A stretch of DNA of 64,000 nucleotides from Shimia haliotis (GCF_900114415.1 NZ_FOSZ01000002.1:310001-374000), one strand, 5' to 3'; positions 28,038-37,904 are shown, counted from the first letter of the stretch. Numbers and translations: made by a program. The notes: generated from the letters alone by a model not told the origin.

Positions 28038-29252
28038 TTAGAAGTTCACAATCGCCTGAATGACGATGGCGTTGGCGATATCTACAAAAAAGGCCGAAAC
28101 CAAGGGCAAAACCACAAATGCGAGCGGCGCAGGGCCATATCGCTTGGTCACGGCGGTCATATTGGCGATGGCTGTAGGCGTCGCGCCCAGCGAGAAGCCG
28201 GCAAAGCCCGAGGCCAGCACGGCAGCATCATAGTTGCGCCCCAAAAGCGGAAAAAGCAGCAGGATCACAAGCGCCACAGTGGTCACAGTCTGGAAGGCAA
28301 GCGTGCCAAGAATGGCCGCCCCCAATCCGTTCAACGTGGCAAAGTCCAACGTCATAAGCGAAATCGCCAAAAACGTGCCCAGCGCGAATTCGGAAATCAC
28401 GGCCAAAGTTGGCGTGCGTGCCACTTGTGGCGCATTGGAAAAAACCGTGCTGTGCAGATTGCCCAGCGCGATACCCACGATCAAGCACGGCACAAACAGT
28501 GGAAGCATCAACCCAAGCTCGGACAGGACTCCGTGCAAAACGTACCCAAACAGAATGGCCAGATGCAGCATCAGCATCACCCGCATCAGACTTTCGTGCG
28601 AAATGTCGCTCTTGGCGCTGTCCTCGTCCTCAAAGGAGACACCGACCACATCCTCATCTTCATGCGCTTCCGACTTCAACTTGTGCCGCGACACCAGATA
28701 CTTTGCCACGGGACCACCGACCAAAGACGCCGCAATCAGCCCGAGTGTCGCCATAGCCACACCGAGCTCCGAGGCGCCCTGAAGTCCTGTCACCTCGGCC
28801 ACATTCGGCGCCCATGCAATTGCCGTGCCATGCCCGCCAATCAACGCCGCCGAACCAAACAGAACTCCGGATTGCATCGGAAAGCCAAACATTGCCGCGC
28901 CTGCGATGCCAATCGCGCTCTGAAGCAGGATTGCGATGAACGTCAGCACCAGCAAAAGCGCCAAAAGTTTGCCGCCCGATACCAAATCCGCGAGCCGTGC
29001 GTTTAGGCCGATACCGGCAAAGAACAGCACCAGAAAGTAGTCCCGCGCGCCCATCTCGAAATCGAGAGTCACGCCAACAACTGCGGCAATCAGCCCGAAA
29101 AGGACAGCGGCAATCAAACCGCCCGTGACAGGCTCGGGAATGTTGAACTCCCGCAAGAACGCGACCTTGCGCGTCAGCCGCGCCCCAAGCAGAAACACCG
29201 CAAACCCGAGGGTCGCAGTAATAAAACTTGGTATGACTATCGCGCCCGCCAT
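28038..29252 (-). CDS. gltS: Sodium/glutamate symporter (GltS family)
   Basis: A 404-residue inner-membrane carrier of the ESS family that couples glutamate uptake to sodium. About ten to twelve helices are seen, in two inverted halves with re-entrant loops carrying GGHGTA and GFAGFSLGATPTAIANM, the family signatures. An acidic cytoplasmic loop (EDEDVVGVSFEDEDSA) joins the halves. It ends nine bases before glyS and starts three bases after the DUF6446 gene, so all three look co-transcribed. A glutamate carrier inside a glycyl-tRNA synthetase cluster is unusual. Confidence 0.9.
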   Translation of the reverse strand: MAGAIVIPSFITATLGFAVFLLGARLTRKVAFLREFNIPEPVTGGLIAAVLFGLIAAVVGVTLDFEMGARDYFLVLFFAGIGLNARLADLVSGGKLLALLLVLTFIAILLQSAIGIAGAAMFGFPMQSGVLFGSAALIGGHGTAIAWAPNVAEVTGLQGASELGVAMATLGLIAASLVGGPVAKYLVSRHKLKSEAHEDEDVVGVSFEDEDSAKSDISHESLMRVMLMLHLAILFGYVLHGVLSELGLMLPLFVPCLIVGIALGNLHSTVFSNAPQVARTPTLAVISEFALGTFLAISLMTLDFATLNGLGAAILGTLAFQTVTTVALVILLLFPLLGRNYDAAVLASGFAGFSLGATPTAIANMTAVTKRYGPAPLAFVVLPLVSAFFVDIANAIVIQAIVNF

Positions 29253-29255
29253 GAT

Positions 29256-29783
29256 CTAGTCCTCAGGTTTGGCCGGACAATGTGCTGGCAAAGGATCACC
29301 ATCAAATGCAATCTCACCGCATTCGTTGATCTCGTGCCACACGAAACCACGGCCATCCGGCATAATCGCAACCAGCCGATCAATGCCATAGATCACTTCT
29401 TTCTGCCCCATAAAGGCCAGCGCCTCACCTTGTTCCAACGCGACGCCAATTTCCTTTGCGTCGAAACAGTCAAACCACTCCGGAGCGTTGCGCGGTTCGG
29501 CGTGTTCCACCATCTCATAAGTCTCGGTGAGCAAAGCTTCGCTCATCTTGGTGGTGAAACAGGCTCGATACCGAATGGGGGAACTGTCCGCGTCAATCGC
29601 CTTGAAGTTCTCATACAAAATTGGCTCAGGCTCACCGGTTACGAGCAACGTCAGTTGAACATCATCCTTCGCCCCCGAGGCCTCGACGGTGTCATAAAAC
29701 CCGTAGACCTGAAGCCAATAAAGCGCCACGCCTCCGACCAAAGCTGTCAGCACGATCACCGCTCCTATGATTTTGCCGGTCAT
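29256..29783 (-). CDS. DUF6446-type membrane-anchored protein
   Basis: A 175-residue protein with one N-terminal membrane anchor (about residues 4-25) and a periplasmic domain with four cysteines (in RACFTTK, FDCFDAK, INECGEI and PAHCPAK) that could form two disulfides. The pattern matches what I know as DUF6446, a rhodobacterial family usually found between glyQ and glyS. No function is known. It is transcribed with gltS and glyS. Confidence 0.75.
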   Translation of the reverse strand: MTGKIIGAVIVLTALVGGVALYWLQVYGFYDTVEASGAKDDVQLTLLVTGEPEPILYENFKAIDADSSPIRYRACFTTKMSEALLTETYEMVEHAEPRNAPEWFDCFDAKEIGVALEQGEALAFMGQKEVIYGIDRLVAIMPDGRGFVWHEINECGEIAFDGDPLPAHCPAKPED

Positions 29784-29890
29784 CCGGTTGCTCCTCTAAG
29801 TGACATCGGGCTACTGTTGCGCAACTCCGCGCAAGACAGAAATCTTGTCACAAGCGCTTTCAACGCTTCACTACTTACATACGGCGTACC

Positions 29891-30529
29891 ATGTCCGAAG
29901 ACTTTGCTATCACCATGTTCGGTGCTTTGTTCGCCGTGATGAACCCGTTCATCAACCTGCCTGTTTTCCTTAGCCTGACCCATGACCTTGACCAGTCGGA
30001 ACAGCGCAAAACCGCCCTTCAGATCATTACATACACCGCGATTGGCTGTGCCATTATCGCTGTCGGCGGCTCGCAAATCCTGAACTTCTTCGATGTCTCG
30101 ATAGATGCCTTCCGCGTCGCAGGCGGCATGGTTCTGATCTCTATCGGATTCAACATGCTGAACGGGCGCAACAGCACCGCGCACCATCGCACCGAACGCG
30201 AAAAGGAAGTTGGCGCCAAGGTTGTCGCCGACAGCATCGCCTTTTACCCGATGACCTTCCCGATGCTCATCGGTCCCGGCACGATCACTACGCTCATTCT
30301 CGCCGCTCAACGTGTCGAACAGCCCGAGGGCTGGATTGTTTATGCGGGCTGTATTGGCGTTGTGCTGGCCCTCATGGCCATTGTATTTTTCTTTGCCAGC
30401 AGCATCGGTCGATACCTCAGCGTCACCGCGCGCACGATTATGACACGCCTGATGGGCATGATCCTGATCGCAATCGCCGTCGGCATGGTAGCCGAAGGCG
30501 TCAAAGTTCTCTTGCCCGGACTTGCCTGA
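29891..30529 (+). CDS. MarC-family integral membrane protein
   Basis: A 212-residue protein of the MarC/UPF0056 family with about six membrane helices. The start LFAVMNPFINLPVFLSLT and the later FPMLIGPGTITTLI loop are family signatures. MarC was once linked to multidrug resistance but its function is not established. It is the only plus-strand gene in the glyQ-glyS block; it converges with glyQ at eight bases and is divergent from the DUF6446 gene. Confidence 0.9.
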   Translation: MSEDFAITMFGALFAVMNPFINLPVFLSLTHDLDQSEQRKTALQIITYTAIGCAIIAVGGSQILNFFDVSIDAFRVAGGMVLISIGFNMLNGRNSTAHHRTEREKEVGAKVVADSIAFYPMTFPMLIGPGTITTLILAAQRVEQPEGWIVYAGCIGVVLALMAIVFFFASSIGRYLSVTARTIMTRLMGMILIAIAVGMVAEGVKVLLPGLA

Positions 30530-30537
30530 CACCAAGA

Positions 30538-31467
30538 TCACGCGGCGTGCCCTCCGGCCTCGGTCAACACAAAGGCATCCGCGCATTGTTTCGCCAAGGC
30601 GCGCACGCGACCAATATAGGCCTGCCGCTCCGTGACAGAAATCACGCCCCGTGCATCCAACAGGTTAAACAGGTGGGACGCCTTGATACACTGATCATAA
30701 GCGGGATGCGCCATGATGATGCGCTTGCCGGTTTTCGGATCTACATGCTCCTGCGCGAGGATTTTCTCGCACTCGGCTTCCGCTTCTTCGAACTGCTTGA
30801 ACAACACATCGGTGTTCGCGACGTCAAAGTTCCAACGGCTGTATTCCTGCTCGGTCTGCTTGAACACATCGCCATAGCTCAGCGCGATATCCGCATCGGG
30901 GCTGTTAAACGGCATGTCCATCACGTGATCCACGCCCAGCACATACATCGCCAGACGCTCCAGACCATAGGTAAGCTCGCCGGACACCGGATGACAGTCA
31001 TGGCCGCCAACCTGCTGGAAATAGGTGAACTGGCTGACTTCCATACCGTCACACCAGACTTCCCAGCCAAGCCCCCACGCGCCAAGCGTCGGGCTTTCCC
31101 AGTCGTCTTCCACGAAACGGATGTCGTGCATTTCCATATCGATGCCAATCGCCGCCAGCGAGCCAAGGTACAGCTCCTGCAAATTGGGCGGGCTCGGTTT
31201 GATCAGCACCTGATACTGATAGTAATGCTGCAAGCGGTTCGGGTTCTCGCCATACCGCCCGTCAGTCGGGCGACGCGACGGCTGCACATAGGCCGCAGCC
31301 CAGTGTTTGCTGCCCAATGACCGCAAAGTCGTCGCGGGGTGGAACGTACCGGCACCCACTTCCATGTCATAAGGTTGCATGATCGCACAGCCTTTCTCGG
31401 CCCAATAGGCCTGAAGACGCAGGATGATCTCCTGAAAGCTGCGGGGTTTGCCGTCAAATTGTGTCAT
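30538..31467 (-). CDS. glyQ: Glycyl-tRNA synthetase alpha subunit
   Basis: GlyQ is the catalytic subunit that makes glycyl-adenylate and charges tRNA-Gly together with GlyS. The 309-residue protein is full length: [18 protein letters not shown] at the start, [23 protein letters not shown] (motif 1/2 region), then [23 protein letters not shown] and [18 protein letters not shown] (motif 3). GGAT and GAGGGATC lie just before the ATG. It is separated from glyS by three genes. Confidence 0.97.
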   Translation of the reverse strand: MTQFDGKPRSFQEIILRLQAYWAEKGCAIMQPYDMEVGAGTFHPATTLRSLGSKHWAAAYVQPSRRPTDGRYGENPNRLQHYYQYQVLIKPSPPNLQELYLGSLAAIGIDMEMHDIRFVEDDWESPTLGAWGLGWEVWCDGMEVSQFTYFQQVGGHDCHPVSGELTYGLERLAMYVLGVDHVMDMPFNSPDADIALSYGDVFKQTEQEYSRWNFDVANTDVLFKQFEEAEAECEKILAQEHVDPKTGKRIIMAHPAYDQCIKASHLFNLLDARGVISVTERQAYIGRVRALAKQCADAFVLTEAGGHAA

Positions 31468-31619
31468 GCTTGATCCCTCTGGAAACGCGGGTCTTGCTTA
31501 AGCGGATGCGCCAGCGGGGTCAATTGCACCCTCGCGCAAATTAGACGTGCAACACAGCGGGAAACTGCTAAATAGGTCAGACAAGAACAATGTCATGAGT
31601 TTCAGGGGCTCCTCCGAAC

Positions 31620-33380
31620 ATGTTGCGCACACTTCTGTCGCTGATTTTTTCAATCACCATTTCAATTTCTGCCGTTTCGGCACAATCCACCGAAGATACC
31701 GTCTGGGTTCAACTCGAGGCTCAGCCCAGCCTGACCGTCGCACAGGACCGAATCCGCGGCTATGCCGCGACCATGCAAGATGTGAACGGGTTTTCTCTGG
31801 GCGGCGGTTGGTATGCCGTAGCCCTCGGGCCTTACGTGCGCGAGGACGCCGAGCGTGTCCTACAAGTCTATCGCGCCGAGGGTGTGATCCCGATCGACAG
31901 CTACATCGCAGTGTCAGCAGACTACCGCAGCCAGTTCTGGCCGGTGGGCGCAAACCTGCTGGATGGCGTTGCTCCAGCCGCACCGCAAATCACGCAGGAC
32001 ACACAACCCGATGCGGTTGTGGTTGTCGAAGAGCCCGCACCGCAAGAGCCCGAGGTGCCTGATGAAACCGTCCGCGAGGCCCGTTCCTCGGAGGCAGCAT
32101 TGTCGCGTGAGCAAAAAATGCAGTTGCAGGTCTATTTGCAATGGGGCGGCTATTATAACTCCGGCATCGATGGGGCCTTTGGCCGTGGCACCCGCAACTC
32201 GATGGCCAATTGGCAAGCCGACAACGGCTTTGATCCCACAGGCGTTTTGACAACCCGTCAGCGCGACACTCTCCGCGGCCAGTACTTTGCTGTTCTCGAA
32301 GGCATGGACTTGCGCCTTGTGTCCGATTTGGACGCAGGGATCGAGATGCAAATTCCCACCGGCGTCGTGCGCAAAGCCGCGAGCGAATACCCGTTCGTGC
32401 GCTTTGAAGCCAGCTCCGACCTGCCCGCCACCGTGCTCCTGATCAGTCAGGCGGGTGATCAAAACACGCTCTTTGGTCTCTATGACATCATGCAAACGCT
32501 GGAGGTTGTACCTCTGAACGGCCCGCGCGAGCGCAAGAAATCGTCCTTTACCCTTGTGGGCGAAAACGCCGACATCATCTCCTACACCCAAGCAGCGCTT
32601 GAGGACGGAGAAATCAAGGGCTTTACCCTTGTCTGGCCCGCCGGTGATGAAGAACGCCGCACCCGTATTCTCAATGAGATGAAGGCGAGCTTTACCCGCA
32701 TCGATGGCACCCTCGATCCCGCCGCGGGTGACGATGATGCGCAAAGCATCGATCTGATTGCCGGTCTTCAAGTGCGCAAACCGCGCCTGTCTCGCTCCGG
32801 TTTCTTTGTCGACACGCGCGGCCATGTTGTGACCACCGTCGAAGCCGTGGCAGCCTGTGAAAAGGTCACGCTCGAAGGCGAATATGAAGCCAATGTGACC
32901 CTCATCGACGAAGCCCTAGGAATCGCCATTCTCAGCCCGAAAGCGGCGCTGGCTCCGATGGGCGTGGCCTCGTTGCGCTCTGGAGCGCCGCGTTTGAAAT
33001 CCGAAGTCGCCGTGTCTGGCTATAGCTACGAAGGTGCGCTGGGCGCACCCACCATGACCTTCGGGCAGCTCTCCGACGTACGCGGCCTTGGCGGCGAACA
33101 AGAGCTGACGCGCCTTGCTCTGGCCCCACAGCCCGGTGATGCGGGCGGGCCGGTGTTTGACGCCGCGGGCTCGGTCTTCGGCATGCTCCTTCCGCGCGCC
33201 ACCGACACCGCCCAGCAGTTGCCGAGCGAAGTGAACTTCGCGGTCAACGCTGACGCCATCCGCACCCTTTTGGTGCAAGAGGGTATTGCGACGGGCACCG
33301 CCGACACTGGTACCACCCTCGCACCGGAAGACCTGACAAAAATGGCCAGCGGCATGACCGTTCTGGTCAGCTGCTGGTAA
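31620..33380 (+). CDS. Secreted SPOR/peptidoglycan-binding protein with pseudo-trypsin domain
   Basis: A 586-residue exported protein. Residues 1-21 are a signal peptide; about 25-105 resemble a SPOR domain; 158-220 are a PG_binding_1 repeat (QWGGYYNSGIDGAFGRGTRNS); about 385-560 have the trypsin-like fold of DegP-type proteases. All three catalytic positions are lost: Glu408 stands where NAHVV has His, Gly434 where DLALL has Asp, and Ala508 in GDAGGP where GNSGGP has Ser. So it probably binds denuded glycan or division-site peptidoglycan and acts as a scaffold. The ATG at 31620 opens the signal peptide directly. A terminator follows. Confidence 0.87.
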   Translation: MLRTLLSLIFSITISISAVSAQSTEDTVWVQLEAQPSLTVAQDRIRGYAATMQDVNGFSLGGGWYAVALGPYVREDAERVLQVYRAEGVIPIDSYIAVSADYRSQFWPVGANLLDGVAPAAPQITQDTQPDAVVVVEEPAPQEPEVPDETVREARSSEAALSREQKMQLQVYLQWGGYYNSGIDGAFGRGTRNSMANWQADNGFDPTGVLTTRQRDTLRGQYFAVLEGMDLRLVSDLDAGIEMQIPTGVVRKAASEYPFVRFEASSDLPATVLLISQAGDQNTLFGLYDIMQTLEVVPLNGPRERKKSSFTLVGENADIISYTQAALEDGEIKGFTLVWPAGDEERRTRILNEMKASFTRIDGTLDPAAGDDDAQSIDLIAGLQVRKPRLSRSGFFVDTRGHVVTTVEAVAACEKVTLEGEYEANVTLIDEALGIAILSPKAALAPMGVASLRSGAPRLKSEVAVSGYSYEGALGAPTMTFGQLSDVRGLGGEQELTRLALAPQPGDAGGPVFDAAGSVFGMLLPRATDTAQQLPSEVNFAVNADAIRTLLVQEGIATGTADTGTTLAPEDLTKMASGMTVLVSCW

Positions 33381-33401
33381 TCTTACTTTCCGCAAAACGC
33401 C

Positions 33402-33434
33402 AAAGGCCCGAAGCAGTGCTTCGGGCCTTTTCTT
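33402..33434 (+). terminator. Intrinsic terminator of the pseudo-trypsin gene
   Basis: A 12-14-bp stem (AAAGGCCCGAAG/CTTCGGGCCTTT) followed by TTTTCTTT lies 22 bases after the stop codon. The convergent gene ends 30 bases further on. Confidence 0.9.
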
Positions 33435-33463
33435 TGTCTGGACAGCGAAATTGGATGCGTCTT

Positions 33464-35110
33464 TCAGGACAGGGCCGAGGTCATCCGGATCAATGTCGGT
33501 CGGTCCACCTGAAATGCCTCCGTCAAAGCAGCTTGTAGTTCGTCCAACGTTGCAGGCTCCGTTGCGAGGCACCCATAGCTCTCTGCCAACTTGCAGAAAT
33601 CAGGGTTCAGCGCGACAACTGCATTGGGCGCAATCTGGCTTGCCACCATGCTGTCCTCGATCTCTTTGAGTTTGTGGTTGTCCCACAACAAAATCGGGAT
33701 CGGCAGCTTCATCTCAACCGCCGCACCAAGTTCCTGCACCGTGTACTGGAACCCATAGTCGCCGGCGATACACACCGTCGGCTTGCCGCGCCGCGCCATC
33801 GCGCCGCCAATCGACGCCGGCAGCGCATAGCCCAAAGTACCAAAACCGGTTGGATGGTGCCAAAATCCCGGTTGATCGATATCCCAGACTTCCTTTGCGA
33901 CATAGGCAAACTGAGTCATGTCTGAATAAATCATCGCATCCGCAGGCATCACCTCCCGCAAGGCATCACAGATACCCGCAATCCCCGGACGCTCCGCATC
34001 GCTTTCCGCGCGGAACCGCGCCTTGGCGTCGGCAATCTCTTTCGCAGACCATTTGGCAGGCATCACCTCATCCGGCAAATCGTCCCGCATCGACAAGGCA
34101 AAGGCAAAATCCGCGCGCATTTTCATCACAAACGAGAACGCATCCGCCAGAACCGTGGTGTCCGCCCGATGCCGATCCACCAGAACCTCAGGGTCGATAT
34201 CCACGCGAACGAACTGCCCCGTGTGGCCCAGCTCATCACGCCACAAGTCACACTCGCTCAATTCCGTGCCGATCGCGATCACCAGATCGCTCTCGCCAAT
34301 GATCCGCTTGCTTTCGGCCCGCCCCAGATAGGTGCCAAAACTCATCTCGTCATCCGACGCCAAAAGGCCGGAGCCTGCATAGGTCATGAAAGCAGCAGCG
34401 CCGGTTTCCTTAAGCAACAAACGCATGTGCAAGGCCGCTGCGCCGCCAGAAACCGCCAACCCTCCGCCTAGAATGAACAGCGGCTTACGCGCATTCAGAA
34501 GATCCAGCGCAATCCCACGCATGTCCCCGGCTTCCAAGCCGGGATGGCTTTCCATCGCGCCTGGGACCGTCGCGGGCGCCTCAGGCGCCATCTCCCCCAA
34601 CAGGCCAATGGGCACCTGAATGTGCTTTGACCGCGGACGTTTCGTTTCAAATTCGACAAAGGCCCGATCAATCAGGTCATAAGCCGCGCGCGGGCTGCGC
34701 GCCTCCTCGGACCAATCGCAAACCGTTGCCGCAGCAGCGCGCTGATCCTTCATCTGATGCAACTGACCACGATGGCCGACGTGCTCGTCAAGACAGCTCG
34801 AAATCGTCAGCACCGACACGCTGTCGGAATAGGCCTGCCCCAGCGGCGTCATGATGTTGCACAGCCCGGGTCCGGTGATGACATAGGCCACCCCCGGCTT
34901 GCCACTGGCCCGCGCATAGCCATCCGCCATGAACCCCGCGCCCTGCTCGTGGCGCGCAAGAACATGCGTGATGCCGGCCTCTTCGATGCCGCGATACATC
35001 TCGACATTGTGCACACCGGGAATGCCGAAAATCACATCCACACCGCGCGATTTCAACATATGTGAAATCTGCGCTCCCAAGGGGCGCATTGCCTCACCCT
35101 TTTGACCCAT
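33464..35110 (-). CDS. Thiamine-diphosphate-dependent enzyme, acetolactate synthase family
   Basis: A 548-residue ThDP enzyme with the three usual domains: PYR (Glu in ARHEQGAGFMADGYAR), central, and PP (ThDP/Mg motif GDYGFQYTVQELGAAVEMKLPIPILLWDN). The start, FGIPGVHNVEMYRG and GPGLCNIMTPLGQAYSDS, resembles 5-guanidino-2-oxopentanoate decarboxylase (AruI) more than true acetolactate synthase as far as I recall. Its ATG overlaps the trkH stop codon (TGATG) and has GGAGG in front, so translation is coupled; the longer upstream frame is a shadow inside trkH. The product in the cell is uncertain. Confidence 0.82.
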   Translation of the reverse strand: MGQKGEAMRPLGAQISHMLKSRGVDVIFGIPGVHNVEMYRGIEEAGITHVLARHEQGAGFMADGYARASGKPGVAYVITGPGLCNIMTPLGQAYSDSVSVLTISSCLDEHVGHRGQLHQMKDQRAAAATVCDWSEEARSPRAAYDLIDRAFVEFETKRPRSKHIQVPIGLLGEMAPEAPATVPGAMESHPGLEAGDMRGIALDLLNARKPLFILGGGLAVSGGAAALHMRLLLKETGAAAFMTYAGSGLLASDDEMSFGTYLGRAESKRIIGESDLVIAIGTELSECDLWRDELGHTGQFVRVDIDPEVLVDRHRADTTVLADAFSFVMKMRADFAFALSMRDDLPDEVMPAKWSAKEIADAKARFRAESDAERPGIAGICDALREVMPADAMIYSDMTQFAYVAKEVWDIDQPGFWHHPTGFGTLGYALPASIGGAMARRGKPTVCIAGDYGFQYTVQELGAAVEMKLPIPILLWDNHKLKEIEDSMVASQIAPNAVVALNPDFCKLAESYGCLATEPATLDELQAALTEAFQVDRPTLIRMTSALS

Positions 35111-36558
35111 CAGGCCCTCCAGAATTGAACAGTAAAGAGTACATAAACCGCCAACAGCTCCAGCCGGCCAATCAACATGCCTGCTGCCAAAAGCCATTTG
35201 GCCGTATCATTGAGTGTCGCGAAATTGCCCGCGGGACCGATGATATCCCCCAATCCCGGACCGATATTTGCCAGCGCCGCCGACGCCCCCGAAAGCGCCG
35301 TTGTGAAATCCAGCCCCGTAAGCCCCAAAAGCACGGACAAAACGCCAAGCGACACCACGAAGAACACAAAGAAACTCATCACCGAGCTCAACACATCATC
35401 CTCGATTTTGCGCCCCTGATAGGTCGCTGCGAACACGCCGCTCGGATGCTGAATTTTTCGGATCTGCACTTTGATGGACGCGAACAAAAGCTGATAGCGG
35501 AACACTTTGATCGAGCAGGCCGTCGACCCCGCGCAGCCCCCGATCAGCCCCGCAAAAAACAGCACCGCCACCGGAAACCCGCCCCAAAGCATATAATCTG
35601 CGCTCGCGTATCCGGTTCCGGTCAGGATCGAGACTGAATTGAACATCGCCTTGCGCAGCCCCTCTTCTGAGCGCACCCCCATGACCATCACCTGCCACAA
35701 AACCAGCATTGTCACGATCACCAACGCAATAAAGAAAAACATGCGGATCTGGCTGTCTTGAAACAACGGTTTGGCGCTGCCTGCGGTCAGCTGGACAAAT
35801 CGAACAAACGGCAGGGCCGCGAGGAACATGAAGATCACCGCCACATATTCCGAGCCCGATCCGAACGCTCCGAAAGAGGCGTCATAGTTCGCAAATCCCC
35901 CGGTCGCGATGGTCGTCATCGCATGCACCAAACTGTCAAACTTGCCCATGCCGGTGATGCGGTAAGCCAAGGCACAAATGGCGGTCAACGCCAGATAAAT
36001 CACCGAAATCCGGCTCGAAATCTCTGTGGCACGCGGCAAAATTTTTCCAAAAGTATCAAAGCCTTCGCTGCGGAAAATCTGCATACCGCCAACCCGAAGC
36101 TCCGGCAAAAACACCATGGCCACAACAATGATACCAATGCCGCCCAGCCATTGCAGAAGGCCCCGCCAGAACAAGATCCCACGTGGCAAATCCTCAAGAC
36201 CGGAAAACACCGTCGACCCTGTGGTTGTCAGACCTGACATGGCCTCAAAAAACGCATCCACTACACGGGCTTCGGTGGCGCCAAACACAAATGGCAACGC
36301 CCCAAACATCGGCAAAGCAAGCCACACGCCGGTGGTCAGCAAAAAGGTTTGCTGCAAGGTCAGTCGCGACCCACGCCCGTTGTGACAGGACAATGCCACC
36401 AGCCCCCCCATCAGAAACGTGGTCAAAGCGCTGGCGAAAAATGCGCTCCAATGAGGATCGTTGTCATACAGATCAATCGCCATCGGCAACAGCATGACAA
36501 CCCCGAGGCTCGCCACCAAAAGGCCAATCAGATATGCAACGGGTCGCAGGTCAAACAT
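35110..36558 (-). CDS. trkH: TrkH-family potassium transporter
   Basis: A 482-residue inner-membrane K+ channel subunit of the Trk/Ktr family. Four repeats of membrane helix, pore loop, helix are seen, with filter-like segments TTTGSTVF, IATGGFANYD, ILTGTGYASADY and LANIGPGLGD, which carry the conserved Gly. TrkA partners are not in the window. It is translationally coupled to the ThDP enzyme downstream, an odd pairing with no clear functional link. Confidence 0.93.
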   Translation of the reverse strand: MFDLRPVAYLIGLLVASLGVVMLLPMAIDLYDNDPHWSAFFASALTTFLMGGLVALSCHNGRGSRLTLQQTFLLTTGVWLALPMFGALPFVFGATEARVVDAFFEAMSGLTTTGSTVFSGLEDLPRGILFWRGLLQWLGGIGIIVVAMVFLPELRVGGMQIFRSEGFDTFGKILPRATEISSRISVIYLALTAICALAYRITGMGKFDSLVHAMTTIATGGFANYDASFGAFGSGSEYVAVIFMFLAALPFVRFVQLTAGSAKPLFQDSQIRMFFFIALVIVTMLVLWQVMVMGVRSEEGLRKAMFNSVSILTGTGYASADYMLWGGFPVAVLFFAGLIGGCAGSTACSIKVFRYQLLFASIKVQIRKIQHPSGVFAATYQGRKIEDDVLSSVMSFFVFFVVSLGVLSVLLGLTGLDFTTALSGASAALANIGPGLGDIIGPAGNFATLNDTAKWLLAAGMLIGRLELLAVYVLFTVQFWRA

Positions 36559-36689
36559 GGGCGCAGGGTTGGCCGCTCACTCGCCGCCTGTCAAGCACCC
36601 CCAGTCCACCAAAACAGCGCCGGACCGCCTGTCTTGGCGGCAGGGCGGCAAAAACGACCTCTCAAAAGTCACGCGCGACCATCGTAGTT

Positions 36690-37787
36690 CTACCCTACGT
36701 GGAACAGCGTAGAAAACAGTTTCGGGTCAAGGCTTTGCGCCTCAAAGAACGGCCCATCGGTCAGAATGCTGACCGCGTCGTGGCTGTGCAGGCTTTCCTG
36801 ATGGCTCGCGATCACGCGGAAATCGCCAATCCGCGGATCGGCCTTCAATTGCTCGCAGAACAGCCGTGCCGCATCTTCCACAAAGATCGGATTGGCCGCG
36901 TTCAACTCCGCAAACGCCTGTTCATCCTCGCGTTTGACCATCACCTGCGTTTCCGTCGGCACCGCTGCTCGGGCCAGATCAATCAGATCCTCGAACCACA
37001 GCATACCATCGGTCACGTTCACCGAAATCCGCGCCACCGAGCGTTGCGAATGAGGCGTTGCCAATTGCCCGCGTTCTGAGCGCGCATGTTCGGATAACTC
37101 CAGCGAACATGGACAGGTCGAGGAATACACATAATCCAGATGCATCACTTTATGCAGCTGCCCGTCCTGTTGCACCTTTTCCAACGCAAAATCGTAGTAT
37201 TGATACCCCTGAAGACCAGAGCGCAGCGAATTGATCTTCATCGGATAGGAAAACCGCATCTGGAGCCGCGCATCAAAGCTCTCCAGATCGGTGATGTAAT
37301 CGGCCAAAGCCGCCTCCATCACTTCAAAGCTGAAGGTTTTTTCTGCGTGTTTGTAAAACGAACGCATGATGCGGGACATGTTGATGCCCTTTTTGTCCGC
37401 CTCAAGACTCACAGTTCCGGTCACGCTGGTTTGCAGGCTGATGTCGCCATTGTCGCGGGTATGAAACCGGATCGGCAGGCGGAAGTTGGAAATTCCGACG
37501 TGCTGGATCTGCTGCTTTTCCCCTTTGATCAGGCTGGACGGTCCATTCTGCAAATCAGGCAAAGATTTTCGGTACTCCGGCGTGACCTCAAAATTCTCGT
37601 CATAATGACGCGACAGCGCAGGATAATTCGCTTTCAACTGATCTGGCAAAAGACGCGCCACAGAGGGATCAAGCTCGGCAATCTCGGTCACAGACGCAAC
37701 TTTGGCCCAAGCGCGCAAGGTCTCAAGCGCCGCCTCCGCCTCTTTGCGGGAAATCTCGTCGTTTGATTTTGGAGTCTGCATGTTCAT
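36690..37787 (-). CDS. folE2: GTP cyclohydrolase FolE2 (type IB)
   Basis: FolE2 makes dihydroneopterin triphosphate from GTP, the first step of folate synthesis, and can use metals other than zinc. The 365-residue protein shows the COG1469 marks: GISNFRLPIRFHTRDNG, the central Glu-rich helices, and STCPCSLELSEHARSERGQ with the conserved Cys. The start at 37787 (AAGGTGG upstream) was preferred; a second ATG two codons later is also possible. With folP and folB in the window it completes part of the folate path, but at separate loci. Confidence 0.93.
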   Translation of the reverse strand: MNMQTPKSNDEISRKEAEAALETLRAWAKVASVTEIAELDPSVARLLPDQLKANYPALSRHYDENFEVTPEYRKSLPDLQNGPSSLIKGEKQQIQHVGISNFRLPIRFHTRDNGDISLQTSVTGTVSLEADKKGINMSRIMRSFYKHAEKTFSFEVMEAALADYITDLESFDARLQMRFSYPMKINSLRSGLQGYQYYDFALEKVQQDGQLHKVMHLDYVYSSTCPCSLELSEHARSERGQLATPHSQRSVARISVNVTDGMLWFEDLIDLARAAVPTETQVMVKREDEQAFAELNAANPIFVEDAARLFCEQLKADPRIGDFRVIASHQESLHSHDAVSILTDGPFFEAQSLDPKLFSTLFHVG

Positions 37788-37904
37788 GATCCAAGCCACC
37801 TTTCGCGCCTCAACGCCGGTCTAACTTAATGACACGGCGGGCTAAATGCCAATTACGCATTCTATTACGCTCAAAGCGACGTTGCGGATCGATTTGCCGC
37901 AACG

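Noticed and set aside
27444-29006. A 520-codon plus-strand frame opposite glyS and gltS.
   Set aside because: It runs across two well-supported genes and the gap between them and reads as His/Arg/Gln-rich noise.
37852-37868. AATGC-N7-GCATT inverted repeat upstream of folE2, considered as a Zur operator.
   Set aside because: It is too short and does not fit the Zur box consensus I know; folE2 is zinc-regulated in some species, but this site does not support it.
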